DNA of 64,000 nucleotides from Abiotrophia defectiva ATCC 49176 (GCF_037041345.1 NZ_CP146287.1:1925501-1989500); one strand, 5' to 3'; shown: positions 11,618-21,900, numbered from the stretch's first letter. The notes: a model not told the origin generated them from the letters alone. Program-made: numbers and translations.

Positions 11618-12508
11618 CTAATTTTTAGCCTTATGCGCCTCAAAGGCAGCCTCTAAGTCAGCGAAATCCGTAAGGCTGAGGCTCTCAGCTCGGCGGTTAG
11701 GCTCAATGCCCGCCTGGTCGAAGACCTGACGCAAGCCCTCTTCGCTGAGCAGGCCCGGCACATAGGCCGACTTGAGGTTGTTCCATAAGGTCTTGCGGCG
11801 TTGCTTGAAGCCCGCTTGGACAAAGGCTTGAAAGGCTTCCTTATCGTTGACTTGGACCAAGGGCGCTGGCCGGCGAGTCAACTTGAGCACGGCAGAATCC
11901 ACATTTGGCTTAGGGATAAAGACATTCTTAGGCACAATGAAGGCAATCTCGCTCTCCATATCCAATTGAATGGCCACTGACAGGGAACCATAGGCCTTGG
12001 TGCCCACAGCTGCCGTCATCCGCTCTGCTACTTCCTTTTGCATCATCATGACTAGCGACTGGAAGGGCAGACTGCTCTCAATCAGGCGCATGATGATAGG
12101 CGTGGTTATATAATAAGGAAGATTTGCCACCACGACTAGTCGGGACTGGTCGTGTAGCCAGGCATATTCTGGGCTAGAGAAATCCACAGACAGGATATCT
12201 TGATGGACCACTTGGACATTATCACAGTCTGCTAGGGTTTCCTGCAGGATGCCCACAAAACGCTGGTCAATTTCGAAGGCCAAGACTTGCTTAGCATGGT
12301 GAGCTAGGTATTGGGTCAAGGCACCGATGCCAGGGCCAATCTCGATGACTGTGGTATCTGCATCGACTTGGCCAGCTTCAATCATCTTCTCTAACATCCG
12401 GGGCTCGATTAGAAAGTTCTGACCCAGACTCTTTTTCATTTGAATATCGAAGCGACGCATAATCTCAACCGTACGGGTCGGCGTCGCAATTGGCCGGAAT
12501 TCTCTCAT
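11618..12508 (-). CDS. rsmA: 16S rRNA (adenine1518/1519-N6)-dimethyltransferase
   Basis: RsmA (KsgA) dimethylates two adjacent adenosines in helix 45 of 16S rRNA late in 30S assembly; its loss gives kasugamycin resistance in other bacteria. The 296-residue protein has KSLGQNFL near residue 26, the SAM-binding EIGPGIG at 56-62 and the catalytic NLPYY at 129-133. The ATG overlaps the rnmV stop as ATGA, so the two are translationally coupled. rnmV-rsmA pairing is common in Firmicutes and joins 5S and 16S rRNA maturation. Confidence 0.96.
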   Translation of the reverse strand: MREFRPIATPTRTVEIMRRFDIQMKKSLGQNFLIEPRMLEKMIEAGQVDADTTVIEIGPGIGALTQYLAHHAKQVLAFEIDQRFVGILQETLADCDNVQVVHQDILSVDFSSPEYAWLHDQSRLVVVANLPYYITTPIIMRLIESSLPFQSLVMMMQKEVAERMTAAVGTKAYGSLSVAIQLDMESEIAFIVPKNVFIPKPNVDSAVLKLTRRPAPLVQVNDKEAFQAFVQAGFKQRRKTLWNNLKSAYVPGLLSEEGLRQVFDQAGIEPNRRAESLSLTDFADLEAAFEAHKAKN

Positions 12509-13089
12509 TCTCGGGTCCCTCCTTGGGCTTGATCTAGGACTTGGACGAATTCACCCAAGCTAGCCTGGTCGATGCCATAGCGTTGCAGTTGGCGCTGCAA
12601 TTGCTTGGCGTTGGTATAACCTAAATTAAAGTGCTGACTGACGGCCTGACGACGCGCCTTGGAGCCCGGACCTGCGGTCAGACCCCACTGGGCCAGGCAG
12701 CCCATGGGAATTAAAGCCACTAAGTCCCCCTCAGCCGGGGTCATGACTTGACTTAGGGCTTGGCGAATCTCTTGGGGACTAGCATGTTCCACCCCCAGGC
12801 TCTTGCCTTGACCGCCAAAGGCAGCCGTCCGGCTAATATGGGCTTGCTTAGCGCTCGGCACTGCCTGGGTCACCAGTCGTCTAAGGCGCTCACCTTGGTA
12901 GTCGGGATCTGTCAAAACGATAATGCCATGGGTCTTAGCAGCTTCCACAATCTGAGCCAAGACCGGAGCCTCTAGGGCGGAACCCCCTGTCTCAATGGTC
13001 TTGACCGTCGGGCCAAAGGTCTCAATCAAGCGTTTGGTATCATCGCGCCCTTCGACCACAATTACCTCTTGGGGAATGGCTTGACTCAT
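12505..13089 (-). CDS. rnmV: Ribonuclease M5
   Basis: RNase M5 carries out the final maturation of 5S rRNA in low-GC Gram-positives, with L18 as cofactor. I take the ATG at 13087-13089 (MSQAIPQEVIVVEGRDD, 194 residues) because it overlaps the tatD stop as ATGA and follows GAGGGGTGG. A GTG 9 nt upstream is possible. The Toprim domain has the catalytic glutamate in VVEGRDD (E13) and the metal-binding DPDYQGERL. The C-terminal part contains a short basic region typical for the family. Confidence 0.95.
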   Translation of the reverse strand: MSQAIPQEVIVVEGRDDTKRLIETFGPTVKTIETGGSALEAPVLAQIVEAAKTHGIIVLTDPDYQGERLRRLVTQAVPSAKQAHISRTAAFGGQGKSLGVEHASPQEIRQALSQVMTPAEGDLVALIPMGCLAQWGLTAGPGSKARRQAVSQHFNLGYTNAKQLQRQLQRYGIDQASLGEFVQVLDQAQGGTRE

Positions 13090-13874
13090 TGGTCCCACCC
13101 CTCAGGCCACCACTGGAAGAGACGGCAGGCATTGCCCGTCGTCAATTTGGCTAGCTCTTCCAGGCTCACGTCTCGCACCTGGGCCAGACATTCCGCCACA
13201 TAGCGGACATAGGCTGGCTCATTTTGCTTGCCACGCTTAGGCACTGGCGCCAAATAAGGGGCATCGGTCTCAACCAAGAGACGCTCTGCCGGCACTAGGG
13301 CCGCTGCTTGACGAACTGCCTCGGATTTTTTAAAGGTCAAGACCCCGCTGAAGCTAATATGCATGCCAAGGTCTACAAAACGCATGGCTTCTTCAGCTGT
13401 CCCGCCAAAGCTATGCATAATGCCACCCGCAGCCGGCAGGCCTTCTTGCTTGAGAATCCGATAGGTGTCTTCAGTTGCATCACGATTATGGATGGTAATG
13501 GGCAGACCGTGTGACTTGGCAATGGCAATCTGACGCCGGAAGACCTGGGCTTGCACATCCCAAGGGGCAGTATCCCAATAGTAGTCCAAGCCAATCTCGC
13601 CTAGCATCTTAACCTTAGGCAATTCTAGCCACTCTTCCAGGCGACGCTCCACCTGGTCATTGTAGGTGTGGGCCTCAGTCGGATGCCAACCCACTACCGA
13701 AATAATGTTATCGTAGGCCGCACTTAAGGCCAAACTACGCTCAATGGTGGGATCATCAAATCCCACCACTGCTAGATAGCCCACGTCCGCCGCTAGGGCT
13801 CGGGCAATATAATCTGCCTCCTGGCCCGCAAATTGCTGGGCGTTCAAGTGCGTGTGCGTATCAAATAAAGGCAT
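13086..13874 (-). CDS. tatD: TatD-family metal-dependent DNase
   Basis: TatD proteins are TIM-barrel hydrolases with 3'-5' exonuclease activity on DNA and RNA (the Firmicutes form is often called YabD). I start at the ATG at 13872-13874, giving 262 residues and MPLFDTHTHL, after a GAGGTGACCAAG site. The longer frame would reach into metG. Metal-binding features are HTH at residues 7-9, EIGLDYYWD, HNRDATEDT, MHSFGG and ETDAPYLAP, all in the expected order. It lies 14 nt after metG and is coupled to rnmV. Confidence 0.93.
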   Translation of the reverse strand: MPLFDTHTHLNAQQFAGQEADYIARALAADVGYLAVVGFDDPTIERSLALSAAYDNIISVVGWHPTEAHTYNDQVERRLEEWLELPKVKMLGEIGLDYYWDTAPWDVQAQVFRRQIAIAKSHGLPITIHNRDATEDTYRILKQEGLPAAGGIMHSFGGTAEEAMRFVDLGMHISFSGVLTFKKSEAVRQAAALVPAERLLVETDAPYLAPVPKRGKQNEPAYVRYVAECLAQVRDVSLEELAKLTTGNACRLFQWWPEGWDQ

Positions 13875-13888
13875 CTTGGTCACCTCGT

Positions 13889-15913
13889 CTAGCCAATCCA
13901 AGCGCCATTGGCTGCATTTGGATCTGCTGCTAAGAGATGGAGTTGTCCGTCCTGTTCAGAGGACAGAATCATGCCCTGGCTGACATAGCCCATCATCTTG
14001 CGCGGCTTGAGGTTAGAGACGATGCAGACCTTACGGCCGATTAATTCTTCCGGATTTGGATAGAATTTAGCAATCCCGGACAGAATTTGGCGGTGGCCCT
14101 TATCACCTGCATCCAGGCGGAAGCGTAATAGCTTATTAGAGCCCTTGACTGGTTGAACATCCAGGACCTCTGCCACCTTCATTTCAATCTTCAAGAAGTC
14201 ATCGAATTCGGCTTCAGCTACTTCACGGTGCACTAATTCAGTGGCTTCTGGATCCCAGTTAGGGTCGTCAACCTTAGCTTGGCTAGTACCTGGTTTACCA
14301 GCTGCCATAGCTTCCTGAATATAGGTCACTTCTAGCTCTGCATCCAAACGAGGGAAGATTGGGGTCCCCTTAGCCACTACACTTGCTCCTGCTGGGAAGG
14401 CCCCATAGACTAATTGAGTAAAGTCTAGGCCCATTTGATCATTCAGCCCTAGTTGTTCGAAAATCTTAGCTGGCGCTTGGGTCATGAATGGACGTGACAG
14501 ATGGGCCACCAGGCGTAAAGCCTCTGCTAAATGGTTCATGACAGAACGCAGTTGACCTAGGGTCGCTTCTTCTTTAACTAAGACCCAAGGCATGGTTTCA
14601 TCAATGTACTTGTTGGTACGGGAGACAATGGCCATAACATGGCTCAAGGCTGCACTCAAGCTCATGGCATCCATAGCTTGATAGTAGGCCGCCATTTGCT
14701 CCTTAACATAAGCATCATAGTCAGCATCCACTGCAGTCGCCTCTAAGTCTTCGGTTGGCACTTGGCCTTGGAAATACTTGTTCATCATGGCAACGGTCCG
14801 GTTGAGCAAGTTACCCAAGTCATTGGCTAATTCGGAGTTGACTAATTGGACAAAGCCTTCTGGTGTGAAGACCGCATCGTTGCCGACACCCATTTCATGC
14901 AAGAGATAGAAACGAGTGGCATCCAAGCCATAGCGTTCTACCAAGGTTTCTGGGTAGATGACATTCCCCTTAGACTTGGACATCTTACCTTCCTTCATGA
15001 GGTACCAGCCATGGGCGAAAATCTTCTTGGGCAATGGCAAGCCCAAGGCCATGAGAATAGTTGGCCAGTAAATCATGTGGAAACGGGAAATATCCTTACC
15101 GATGACATGGGCATCTGCTGGCCAGTACTTGTTGTAGCGGCTAGTATCATCAGAACCGTAACCTAGCGCAGTAATATAGTTTAAGAGTGCATCAATCCAG
15201 ACATAGATGACATGCTTAGGATTGGACTTAACCGGCACACCCCAGGTGAAGGTGGTCCGAGACACCGCCAAATCTTCCAAGCCAGGCTTGATGAAGTTAT
15301 TGATCATTTCGGTCTTACGGAAGGCTGGCTCTAAGAAGTCGGCGTGATCTTCATAGTATTGCACCAGACGGTCTGCATACTTGCTCATACGGAAGAAGTA
15401 GGACTCTTCCTTAACCAAGGTTACTTCGTTGCCAGTTGGGGCAACCCCACCTGTCACATTACCATCCGCATCGCGGTAAACTTCAACTAATTGGCTCTCG
15501 GTGAAGAATTCTTCGTCACTGACGGAATACCATCCGCTATACTCGCCTAGATAGATGTCATCTTGGGCTAGGAGTTGCTCAAAGGCATCTTGCACAGCCT
15601 TCTCATGGTAGTCATCCGTAGTCCGGATAAAGTGTGAATAGTCGATATCTAATAAATCCCAGAGCTTCTTAATGATGTCGGCCATCTCGTCGACATATTG
15701 CTTAGGACTTACTCCTAGGCCCTCAGCTGTCCGTTCAATCTTCTGACCGTGCTCATCAGTCCCGGTTAGGAAGAAAGCATCAAAGCCTTGTAGACGCTTA
15801 TAACGCGTCATAGCGTCACAGGCTAGGGTAGAGTAGGAGTTACCGATATGCAACTTACCACTTGGGTAGTAGATCGGCGTTGTAATATAATAGGTAGGTT
15901 TTTGCGTGGTCAC
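13889..15913 (-). CDS. metG: Methionyl-tRNA synthetase
   Basis: Charges tRNA-Met, including the initiator, in the cytoplasm. The 674-residue protein has the class I HIGH motif as LHIGN (residues 21-25) and KMSKS at 310-314. An anticodon-binding helical domain follows, and a C-terminal OB-fold tRNA-binding domain spans about residues 570-674 ([11 protein letters not shown]-like start, here [15 protein letters not shown]). The CxxC zinc-knuckle pairs of some MetRS forms are absent, consistent with the Bacillus-type enzyme. It is the first gene of the cluster running to veg. Confidence 0.97.
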   Translation of the reverse strand: MTTQKPTYYITTPIYYPSGKLHIGNSYSTLACDAMTRYKRLQGFDAFFLTGTDEHGQKIERTAEGLGVSPKQYVDEMADIIKKLWDLLDIDYSHFIRTTDDYHEKAVQDAFEQLLAQDDIYLGEYSGWYSVSDEEFFTESQLVEVYRDADGNVTGGVAPTGNEVTLVKEESYFFRMSKYADRLVQYYEDHADFLEPAFRKTEMINNFIKPGLEDLAVSRTTFTWGVPVKSNPKHVIYVWIDALLNYITALGYGSDDTSRYNKYWPADAHVIGKDISRFHMIYWPTILMALGLPLPKKIFAHGWYLMKEGKMSKSKGNVIYPETLVERYGLDATRFYLLHEMGVGNDAVFTPEGFVQLVNSELANDLGNLLNRTVAMMNKYFQGQVPTEDLEATAVDADYDAYVKEQMAAYYQAMDAMSLSAALSHVMAIVSRTNKYIDETMPWVLVKEEATLGQLRSVMNHLAEALRLVAHLSRPFMTQAPAKIFEQLGLNDQMGLDFTQLVYGAFPAGASVVAKGTPIFPRLDAELEVTYIQEAMAAGKPGTSQAKVDDPNWDPEATELVHREVAEAEFDDFLKIEMKVAEVLDVQPVKGSNKLLRFRLDAGDKGHRQILSGIAKFYPNPEELIGRKVCIVSNLKPRKMMGYVSQGMILSSEQDGQLHLLAADPNAANGAWIG

Positions 15914-15950
15914 GAATGAGTGCCCCTTTCTATTTCTTCAAATTACTTCT

Positions 15951-15979
15951 ATTATAACATAATTGTAGGCCCCTGACAG
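15951..15979 (-). promoter_or_regulatory. metG: Promoter of metG
   Basis: -10 TATAAT at 15951-15956 and -35 CTGTCA (4 of 6 consensus bases) at 15974-15979 with a 17-nt spacer. The spacing to the start codon is short, with no room for a T-box leader. Confidence 0.7.
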
Positions 15980-16017
15980 TAGGAATGGCAAACTTGTTAA
16001 GCAAGGTGCACAAGATA

Positions 16018-16058
16018 GAAAAAAACTGGTGCCAGCCAGAGGCTAACACCAGTCTATT
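16018..16058 (-). terminator. Terminator of the 749-aa adhesin gene
   Basis: Stem ACTGGTG/CACCAGT (16025-16031 with 16047-16053) with inner GCC/GGC pairing, followed on the minus strand by a run of T. It lies 20 nt after the adhesin stop codon. Confidence 0.85.
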
Positions 16059-16077
16059 TTTGAGGTGTAAAACTAAA

Positions 16078-18327
16078 TTAGTCTACATGATGTGGCTTGT
16101 TAGCCAAGAGTAGTACTACAGAAATTAAGGCTAAGACAAGAGCCAACCAGATGAAGTTCATTTCACCAGTGCTTGGTAAAGATGGATTCTTAGCATTGAA
16201 GGCATTGTAGAATACAAGTTCCTTCTCTGTCGCAACTTCTGCTTTAAGCTTGCCATTAGCATCCTTCATTACAGCAACCGTTACGTTGAACTTAGTCTTG
16301 TCGTAGCTGATAGCTGAATCTTGCCCAGCAACTTCGCGTACGGTTAACTTATAGGTCCCTTCTTGTGCATAAGAAGAAGTTAAGCTAATCGCACCTGAAG
16401 CGTCATTGCTTGCAGTTGCTAAGACTTTGCCCATGCTGTCTACTAATTCAAATTTGAACTCTTTATCTTTTAGTTGACGACCAACTAATACTTTCTTAGC
16501 TGCTACTGTGAAGTCAACTGCAGCAGGTGCAGGGTCAGAAGAGTTTGGTAAGTTAGTCGCTGCTTTGTTAACAAAGGTCGCTTGGTTAGTGTAACTAGCG
16601 CTTGCTTCTAATTGGCCTGCGCCATTGTCCACAACAGTTACCACTACATCAACCGCTTTGGTATCGTAGGTTACGGTTTCATCGCTACCTGCTTTTTCTA
16701 CAACTTTATAGTTGTAAGTGCCGGCTTGTTCGAATTCAACTGAAGCGAACTTAACAGTTCCATCTTGGGCATTCTTCACGGTTTGTAATACTTTACCTTG
16801 TGCATCTTGCAATTGGAACTCGAACTCATCTGCCTTAAGTGCACGGCCTTCCAATTGCTTCTTCACTACGATTTCTTGGCTAGTTTTAGCAGCTTTATAG
16901 CTGTTAGCAAACTGAGCTTGATCATAGGTAACAGTTGCTTTCTTCTCACCGTTCTCGTCTACTACTTTAACGTTGGCAGTTAGCTCTGCTTCATCGTAAG
17001 TAACACCTGGGACAGCATTGTTTACTTCTTTAATTTTGTAAACAAAGTCGCCAGCTTGAGAGAATTTCACTTTAGCAAAAGTTACATTGCCTTGAGCATC
17101 GTTACTTACAGTTTGGACAACAGAGTTATCAGCAGTGTTGATTAATTGGAATTGGAATTCGCCAGCTTTCAAAGCGCGGCCATCTAATTTCTTGGTCACT
17201 TTGAAAATCACTTCGTCTGAACGGCTGGCTGATGCGCCACCCTCAGTAGTGGTTAGTGGAGCAAAACCCTCAACATTATGAACTTCTTTAGCAGTTTTTA
17301 CAACGATAGAGTTGAATACTTTTTTAGTTGCGTTGTCAACAGGACTTGTTAATTTTGTAGAATAACGCAAGTACAAGCCACGACCACTCAAATCACCATT
17401 TTCTGGCGTAACCGTGAAGTGGTTTTTGTCTGTTACTTTGACACCTGCACTATCAAGTGCTGGATGGCCTTCTTCCTTACCCCATTCAGTAAAGTAGTAA
17501 CCTGTTACTTCGCCAACTAATTCTTGACCTTCTGGAATAGTGTCAGCAATACTTACGCCCGTTACGTCCTTAGCGGCCAAACGGTTAACCAACACTTGCC
17601 ATCTGATCATGCTTGGGTCGTCTTTATCTTGAACGCCCCACTTGAAGTACCCAGTGGAATCTTCCATCGGTACAATACGGGTAAGTGTATAAGAGCCTGC
17701 GCCAGGTAACGTCATAGTTACTGTCTCATCAACTGCAACAGAGTCAGCCCATACTGCTGTGAACAAAGCACTGACAGTACGACTTTCGTTCATGAAGCGA
17801 TAGTAGGCTTCGTTAGTGATTGTAATAGTTGCGGTGTTAGTAGCTGGATCAGTAGTCAACGTAGCAACTGTCGTACCGCTAGCTGCTTTAATTTCTTTTG
17901 GTTCAGTTTTCTCTACCGCCAATTGTGCTGGCACTTGGTAGACAAAAGTATCCCCATTTTTTACTGTTGCTGAATCCGGAATTTGGTAAGTTGGCTTAAT
18001 ATAGAATTTACCCTCACCATATTTAGCCCCGTCAACAACCGGGTTGTTATTAATCAAGAACTCAGTTGATACCAACTGCGCCGCTTGACTGGCTGATGTT
18101 GCGGCTGCTTCTGGATTAGCTGCCGGCTGGTTCTCACTAGGACTTGCTGGTGCTGCTACCCCACCTGCGTTGTCACTAGCACTTGATTCTGATGCAACCG
18201 CGGGTGCCGCTGTTGCTGGCTCTGCGCCTGCAGGCGCTTCTTGAGCTAATGCATTGATCGGTCCGACAAAAATGCTCAGAACCATTAAGAGTGAAATAAG
18301 CAAGTTAAAAAACTTACGCTTATCCAT
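16078..18327 (-). CDS. LPXTG surface adhesin with three FctA-like domains
   Basis: A 749-residue sortase-anchored surface protein. In order: a signal peptide (1-29, without a YSIRK motif); an Ala/Ser/Pro-rich linker (30-85); an N-terminal adhesin-type region (86-355, including KYGEGKFYIKPTY) shared with two paralogues in this island; three FctA-like pilin-linker domains (about 371-480, 484-590, 603-712); LPSTG at 717-721; a membrane helix; and a short tail KPHHVD. Each FctA-like unit has Lys in KKLDGR-type, Glu in KIKE/VVE/VRE-type and Asn in the last strand, the residues that form an isopeptide bond in this family. The ligand is unknown. The start ATG follows AAGGAGGGGAAA, which is partly complementary to the loop of the neighbouring small RNA. 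No sortase gene is nearby, so a housekeeping sortase is assumed. Confidence 0.9.
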   Translation of the reverse strand: MDKRKFFNLLISLLMVLSIFVGPINALAQEAPAGAEPATAAPAVASESSASDNAGGVAAPASPSENQPAANPEAAATSASQAAQLVSTEFLINNNPVVDGAKYGEGKFYIKPTYQIPDSATVKNGDTFVYQVPAQLAVEKTEPKEIKAASGTTVATLTTDPATNTATITITNEAYYRFMNESRTVSALFTAVWADSVAVDETVTMTLPGAGSYTLTRIVPMEDSTGYFKWGVQDKDDPSMIRWQVLVNRLAAKDVTGVSIADTIPEGQELVGEVTGYYFTEWGKEEGHPALDSAGVKVTDKNHFTVTPENGDLSGRGLYLRYSTKLTSPVDNATKKVFNSIVVKTAKEVHNVEGFAPLTTTEGGASASRSDEVIFKVTKKLDGRALKAGEFQFQLINTADNSVVQTVSNDAQGNVTFAKVKFSQAGDFVYKIKEVNNAVPGVTYDEAELTANVKVVDENGEKKATVTYDQAQFANSYKAAKTSQEIVVKKQLEGRALKADEFEFQLQDAQGKVLQTVKNAQDGTVKFASVEFEQAGTYNYKVVEKAGSDETVTYDTKAVDVVVTVVDNGAGQLEASASYTNQATFVNKAATNLPNSSDPAPAAVDFTVAAKKVLVGRQLKDKEFKFELVDSMGKVLATASNDASGAISLTSSYAQEGTYKLTVREVAGQDSAISYDKTKFNVTVAVMKDANGKLKAEVATEKELVFYNAFNAKNPSLPSTGEMNFIWLALVLALISVVLLLANKPHHVD

Positions 18328-18422
18328 AAAAATTTCCCCTCCTTAGTTTCGGGTGCCACTATCTTTTGCGCTACTAAATAGCACCCTAATTTTCTGGATA
18401 TCGGCAATTTAATACCATATAT

Positions 18423-18452
18423 AGTATATCACACCACTTGCTATTTGTACAG
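18423..18452 (-). promoter_or_regulatory. Promoter candidate of the 749-aa adhesin
   Basis: -10 TATACT (18423-18428) and -35 CTGTAC (18447-18452) with an 18-nt spacer. This gives a 5' leader of about 90 nt before the start codon, in a region otherwise AT-rich and without other signals. Confidence 0.5.
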
Positions 18453-18585
18453 TTCTTTTAGTGGAATCAAGTTTAACACCTAATTCCCAAACTTAATTGA
18501 AGATAATTTTTGCTAATTATTGATACTATTGATTGGATTTGACCAGTCATTTGCCCAAAAAAGCCCATAATATCGTTTTTTTGTA

Positions 18586-18614
18586 GTGACAATTTCAGAT
18601 GATTATTGTATACT
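18586..18614 (+). promoter_or_regulatory. Plus-strand promoter of the candidate small RNA
   Basis: -35 GTGACA (5 of 6 consensus bases, 18586-18591), a 17-nt spacer and -10 TATACT (18609-18614). It points away from the 749-aa adhesin gene and into a stretch with no open reading frame that ends in a strong terminator. Confidence 0.75.
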
Positions 18615-18617
18615 ATA

Positions 18618-18854
18618 GTCTGGAGGTCGGACCTCCGCTAGGATAATTAGTAATTTTCCTAGAGCTTACTGATTTATTTTCAAATTAGACTTCCCCTCTA
18701 TATTTAGAAAATAACTCTGACGGCCTACTATTTTCTGGATAATATAGTAATAGTCGTCCATCCTATTTTTTATAGGATCTGGCTAGGGAGCTAGCCGCTA
18801 CTTAATGCTCCCTAGGACAAAGAGGCTGAATTCTACCATTCAGCCTCTTTTTTT
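18618..18854 (+). ncRNA. Candidate structured small RNA between two adhesin genes
   Basis: A stretch of about 237 nt with a good promoter, a strong intrinsic terminator (stem AGAGGCTGAA/TTCAGCCTCT at 18821-18830 and 18839-18848, then seven T) and no usable reading frame. Hairpins in order: GGAGGT/ACCTCC (18622-18636); CTAGGA/TCCTAG (18638-18662); an AAAT-TAGA/TCTA-ATTT stem with the 7-nt loop CTTCCCC (about 18682-18705); GACGGC with GTCGTC (about 18719-18757); ATCCTAT/ATAGGAT (18760-18778); and CTAGGGAGC/GCTCCCTAG (18783-18815). The segment CTTCCCCTCT (18690-18699) is perfectly complementary over 10 nt to the ribosome binding site of the 1897-aa adhesin and over 8 nt to that of the 749-aa adhesin. 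It does not look like 6S, SRP, tmRNA or RNase P RNA. Expression and function are inferred. Confidence 0.65.
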
Positions 18855-18859
18855 GATAG

Positions 18860-18897
18860 AGAAAAGCCCCAGAGTTTATAAACTCTGGGGCTTTTCT
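18860..18897. terminator. Bidirectional terminator, perfect 38-bp palindrome
   Basis: Arms of 19 nt (AGAAAAGCCCCAGAGTTTA and its complement) with T tracts on both strands. It ends the 1897-aa adhesin transcript on the minus strand and backs up the small RNA terminator on the plus strand. Confidence 0.85.
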
Positions 18898-18934
18898 GCA
18901 TACTTTAGGCTTTGCCAACTACTAATAAAGTAGC

Positions 18935-21900
18935 CTAAGATCTTGCTTTTTTGTCAAGAAGAAGAACCGCAATCGCGCCCATTACCATCATGCTAGCCAA
19001 AGCAGTCAACCAAATAACTTCAGCTTCACCGGTCTTAGGTAATTTCTTCTCTTCTTTCACTGGTTTGTAAGTGTTCTTAAAGACAATAGATTTGGCACTA
19101 TCCACTTTTGCTTGGAACTTGCCTTCGCTGTCCTTACTTACAGTTACAGAAACCTCATGAACAGTTTTGTCATAAGTGATTTCTTTGTCGCCCAAGTCTT
19201 TTTCTACGACTTTGTAAGTAAAGGTACCTTCACTTGGGTTTGTGATGGTATGTTCCAAACGAATCTTACCTGATGCATCGTTTTTAGCGGTAGCAACCAG
19301 GTTGCCATTTGAATCGAGGAGATTGAATTGGAATTCATCTGCCTTCATTTCACGGCCTTCCAATTCTTTCATAGCGTCTACGCTAAAGCTTGGTTGCCCT
19401 GGATCCACTGCCTTATAGGTGTTAGTGAAGGTAGCATCGTTAGTGTAAGTAACTGAAGGGGTTAATTGTGCTTGGTTATCAACTACTTCAACAGTTACTT
19501 CTACTACTTTGGTATCGTAAGTAACGTTCTTCAAGCCGTTATTCACTTCTTGAATACGATACTTGCTAGTCCCTACTTTGCTGTAAGTTTGTTCTTCGAA
19601 GGTTACATTGCCCTCTGCGTCGTTCTTAGCACTTGCCAACTTAGTGCCTTGTTCGTCTAATAATTCGAACTCGAACTCGCCTGCTTCTAAAGCACGACCT
19701 TCTAAAACTTTCTTAACGCTTAATGCTTGCTTGGTTGAAGCTGCTGCGTAACGGTTAGTAAAGACTGGCTCTTGTTCATAGCTTGGTGTTGCTACTAATT
19801 GGCCATTGTCGTCTTTGACCTCAACAGTTACTTTCACTTCTTTAGCGTCATAAGTAACACCTTTAGCATCGCCTGAAACTTCTGCGATAGTGTAAGTGTA
19901 AGTCCCAACTGCTGAATAAGTAATTGGTTCAAAGCTTACCTTACCTGTCGCATCGTTAGCGACACGTTGTAGTTCTTTGCCGTCAGCGTCTTTCAAGACG
20001 AAGTTAAATTCGTTAGCTTGAATCGCGCGACCTTCCATGCGTTTAGTTGCCATAAGGGTAACATTTTGATCCAATGGCTTGTAGCTGTTGGTGAATGTCA
20101 ATTCCTTATCTGGCGTTACAGTTGCTTCTAATTGACCCGCAAGGTTATCTGTTACACGAACGTGTACCAAGATATTGCTTGAGTCATAGGTCATCCCTTT
20201 ATCATTAGCGTCTAGTTTTTCACGAACAGAGTAAGTGTAGGCACCAGCGCTTGAGAGACTTTGTGCCTTGAAGGTAACATCCCCATTTGCATCGTTCTTA
20301 GCAGTGTCAACAACTTTGTTGGTTGAAGCATCTACTAATTCGAAGGTGAAGGCATTAGCGACTAAGGCTTTACCTTTCAAGACTTTCTTAGCTTTGATGG
20401 TGACATCAGCAGCGGCTGCTTTATAAGCGTTGGTAATGGTTTGCCCGTCTGGGTATTCTACCGTAGCTTCTAATTGGCCGGCATTGTCAGTTACTTTTAC
20501 GGTTACGTTCAATACTTGAGTGCTGTAAGTCACCCCAGCAACAGTCCCCGCTTGCTCCTTAACCGTGTACTTATAAGTACCTGGTTTGGTGTAAGTAATC
20601 GCGTCGAAGGCTACACTACCGTTCTCAGCGTTCACTTTAGTTTGCGCTGCACTTGTTGCACCTTCTTCGATTAAGTCGAAGCTGAACTCGCCTGCCTTTA
20701 GTGGACGGCCAGTTAAGGCTTTTGTCACACTAATGGCTGCAGTCGTTGATAAAGCTTGGTAGTTGTTAGTAAACTCAGCTGGCGTAGCGTAAGTTTCAGT
20801 CGCTACCAATTCCCCTTGGCCGTTGTCAGTTACCGCTACGGTAACTTCAACATTCTTACCGTCATAGGTATAACCCTTAGAACCATCATTCTTCTCACGA
20901 ATAATGTAAGTGTGGTTCCCTACTTCTGTATAAGTTTCAGCTGGGAAGGTTACAGTCCCGTCTGCCTTATTCTTAGCAGTTTGAACCACTTTGTCAGTAG
21001 CTTTGTTAACCAATTCGAAAGTGAATTGGTCATCTGCTAAGTTAGCACCTGTCAGCGCCTTGTTAGCTTTCAAAACTTTGCTTACTGATTTCGCTTGGTA
21101 AGTGTTAGTGATCTCTTGACCATCTGGGTATTCTACCGCAGCTTCTAATTGACCTGCGTTATCTGTGACAGTAACTTTGATCTTGTAGGCCTTCTCATCG
21201 TAAGTAATCCCACCAAGCTTACCATTTTGTTCTTTAACAGTGTATTCATAGACACCTGTTTGCGTATAAGTAATCGGATCGAAATTAACGGTCCCGTTCT
21301 CATCCGCAGTTGCTTTGGTTTGATTGTCTTTTGCTTCTGGAGCAGTTAAGTCAAAGCTGAACTCACCTGCTTTTTGCGCACGACCGGTCAACTTCTTAGT
21401 GAAGCTGAAGGCTGCAGTCGTTGATAAAGCTTGGTAGTTGTTAGTAAACTCAGCTGGAGTAGCATAAGTTTCAGTCGCTACCAATTGACCTTGGCCGTTG
21501 TCAGTAACTGCTACGGTTACTTCTGGAGCCTTAGTATCATAGGTATAACCCTTAGCGCCGTCATTCTTCTCACGAATAATGTAAGTGTAGTTACCTACAG
21601 CTGTATAGGTTTCAGCTGGGAAGGTTACAGTCCCGTCTGCCTTGCTCTTAGCAGTTTGGGCAACTTGACCTGTTTCCTTGTTTACCAATTCGAAAGTGAA
21701 TTGGTCATCTGCTAAGTTTTTACCAGTCAAGGCTTTAGTTGCCTTTAAGACTTTGCTTACTGATCCCGCTTGGTAAGTGTTAGTAATCTCTTGACCATCT
21801 GGGTATTCTACCGCAGCTTCTAGTTGACCTGCGTTATCTGTGACAGTAACTTTAATACGGTAAGTCTTATCGTCGTAAGTGACCCCACCAAGCTTACCAT

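Noticed and set aside
15914-16020. T-box leader for metG
   Set aside because: The gap between promoter and start codon is only about 35 nt, and no specifier or T-box motif was seen.
18618-18854. 6S RNA, SRP RNA, tmRNA or a T-box as identity of the small RNA
   Set aside because: The 5' and 3' ends do not pair as in 6S RNA, the SRP core motif and a tmRNA tag frame are absent, and there is no T-box sequence or aminoacyl-tRNA synthetase gene downstream.
18618-18854. A small toxin peptide encoded by the RNA
   Set aside because: The only ATG is followed by a stop within a few codons, so no Fst-like peptide can be made.
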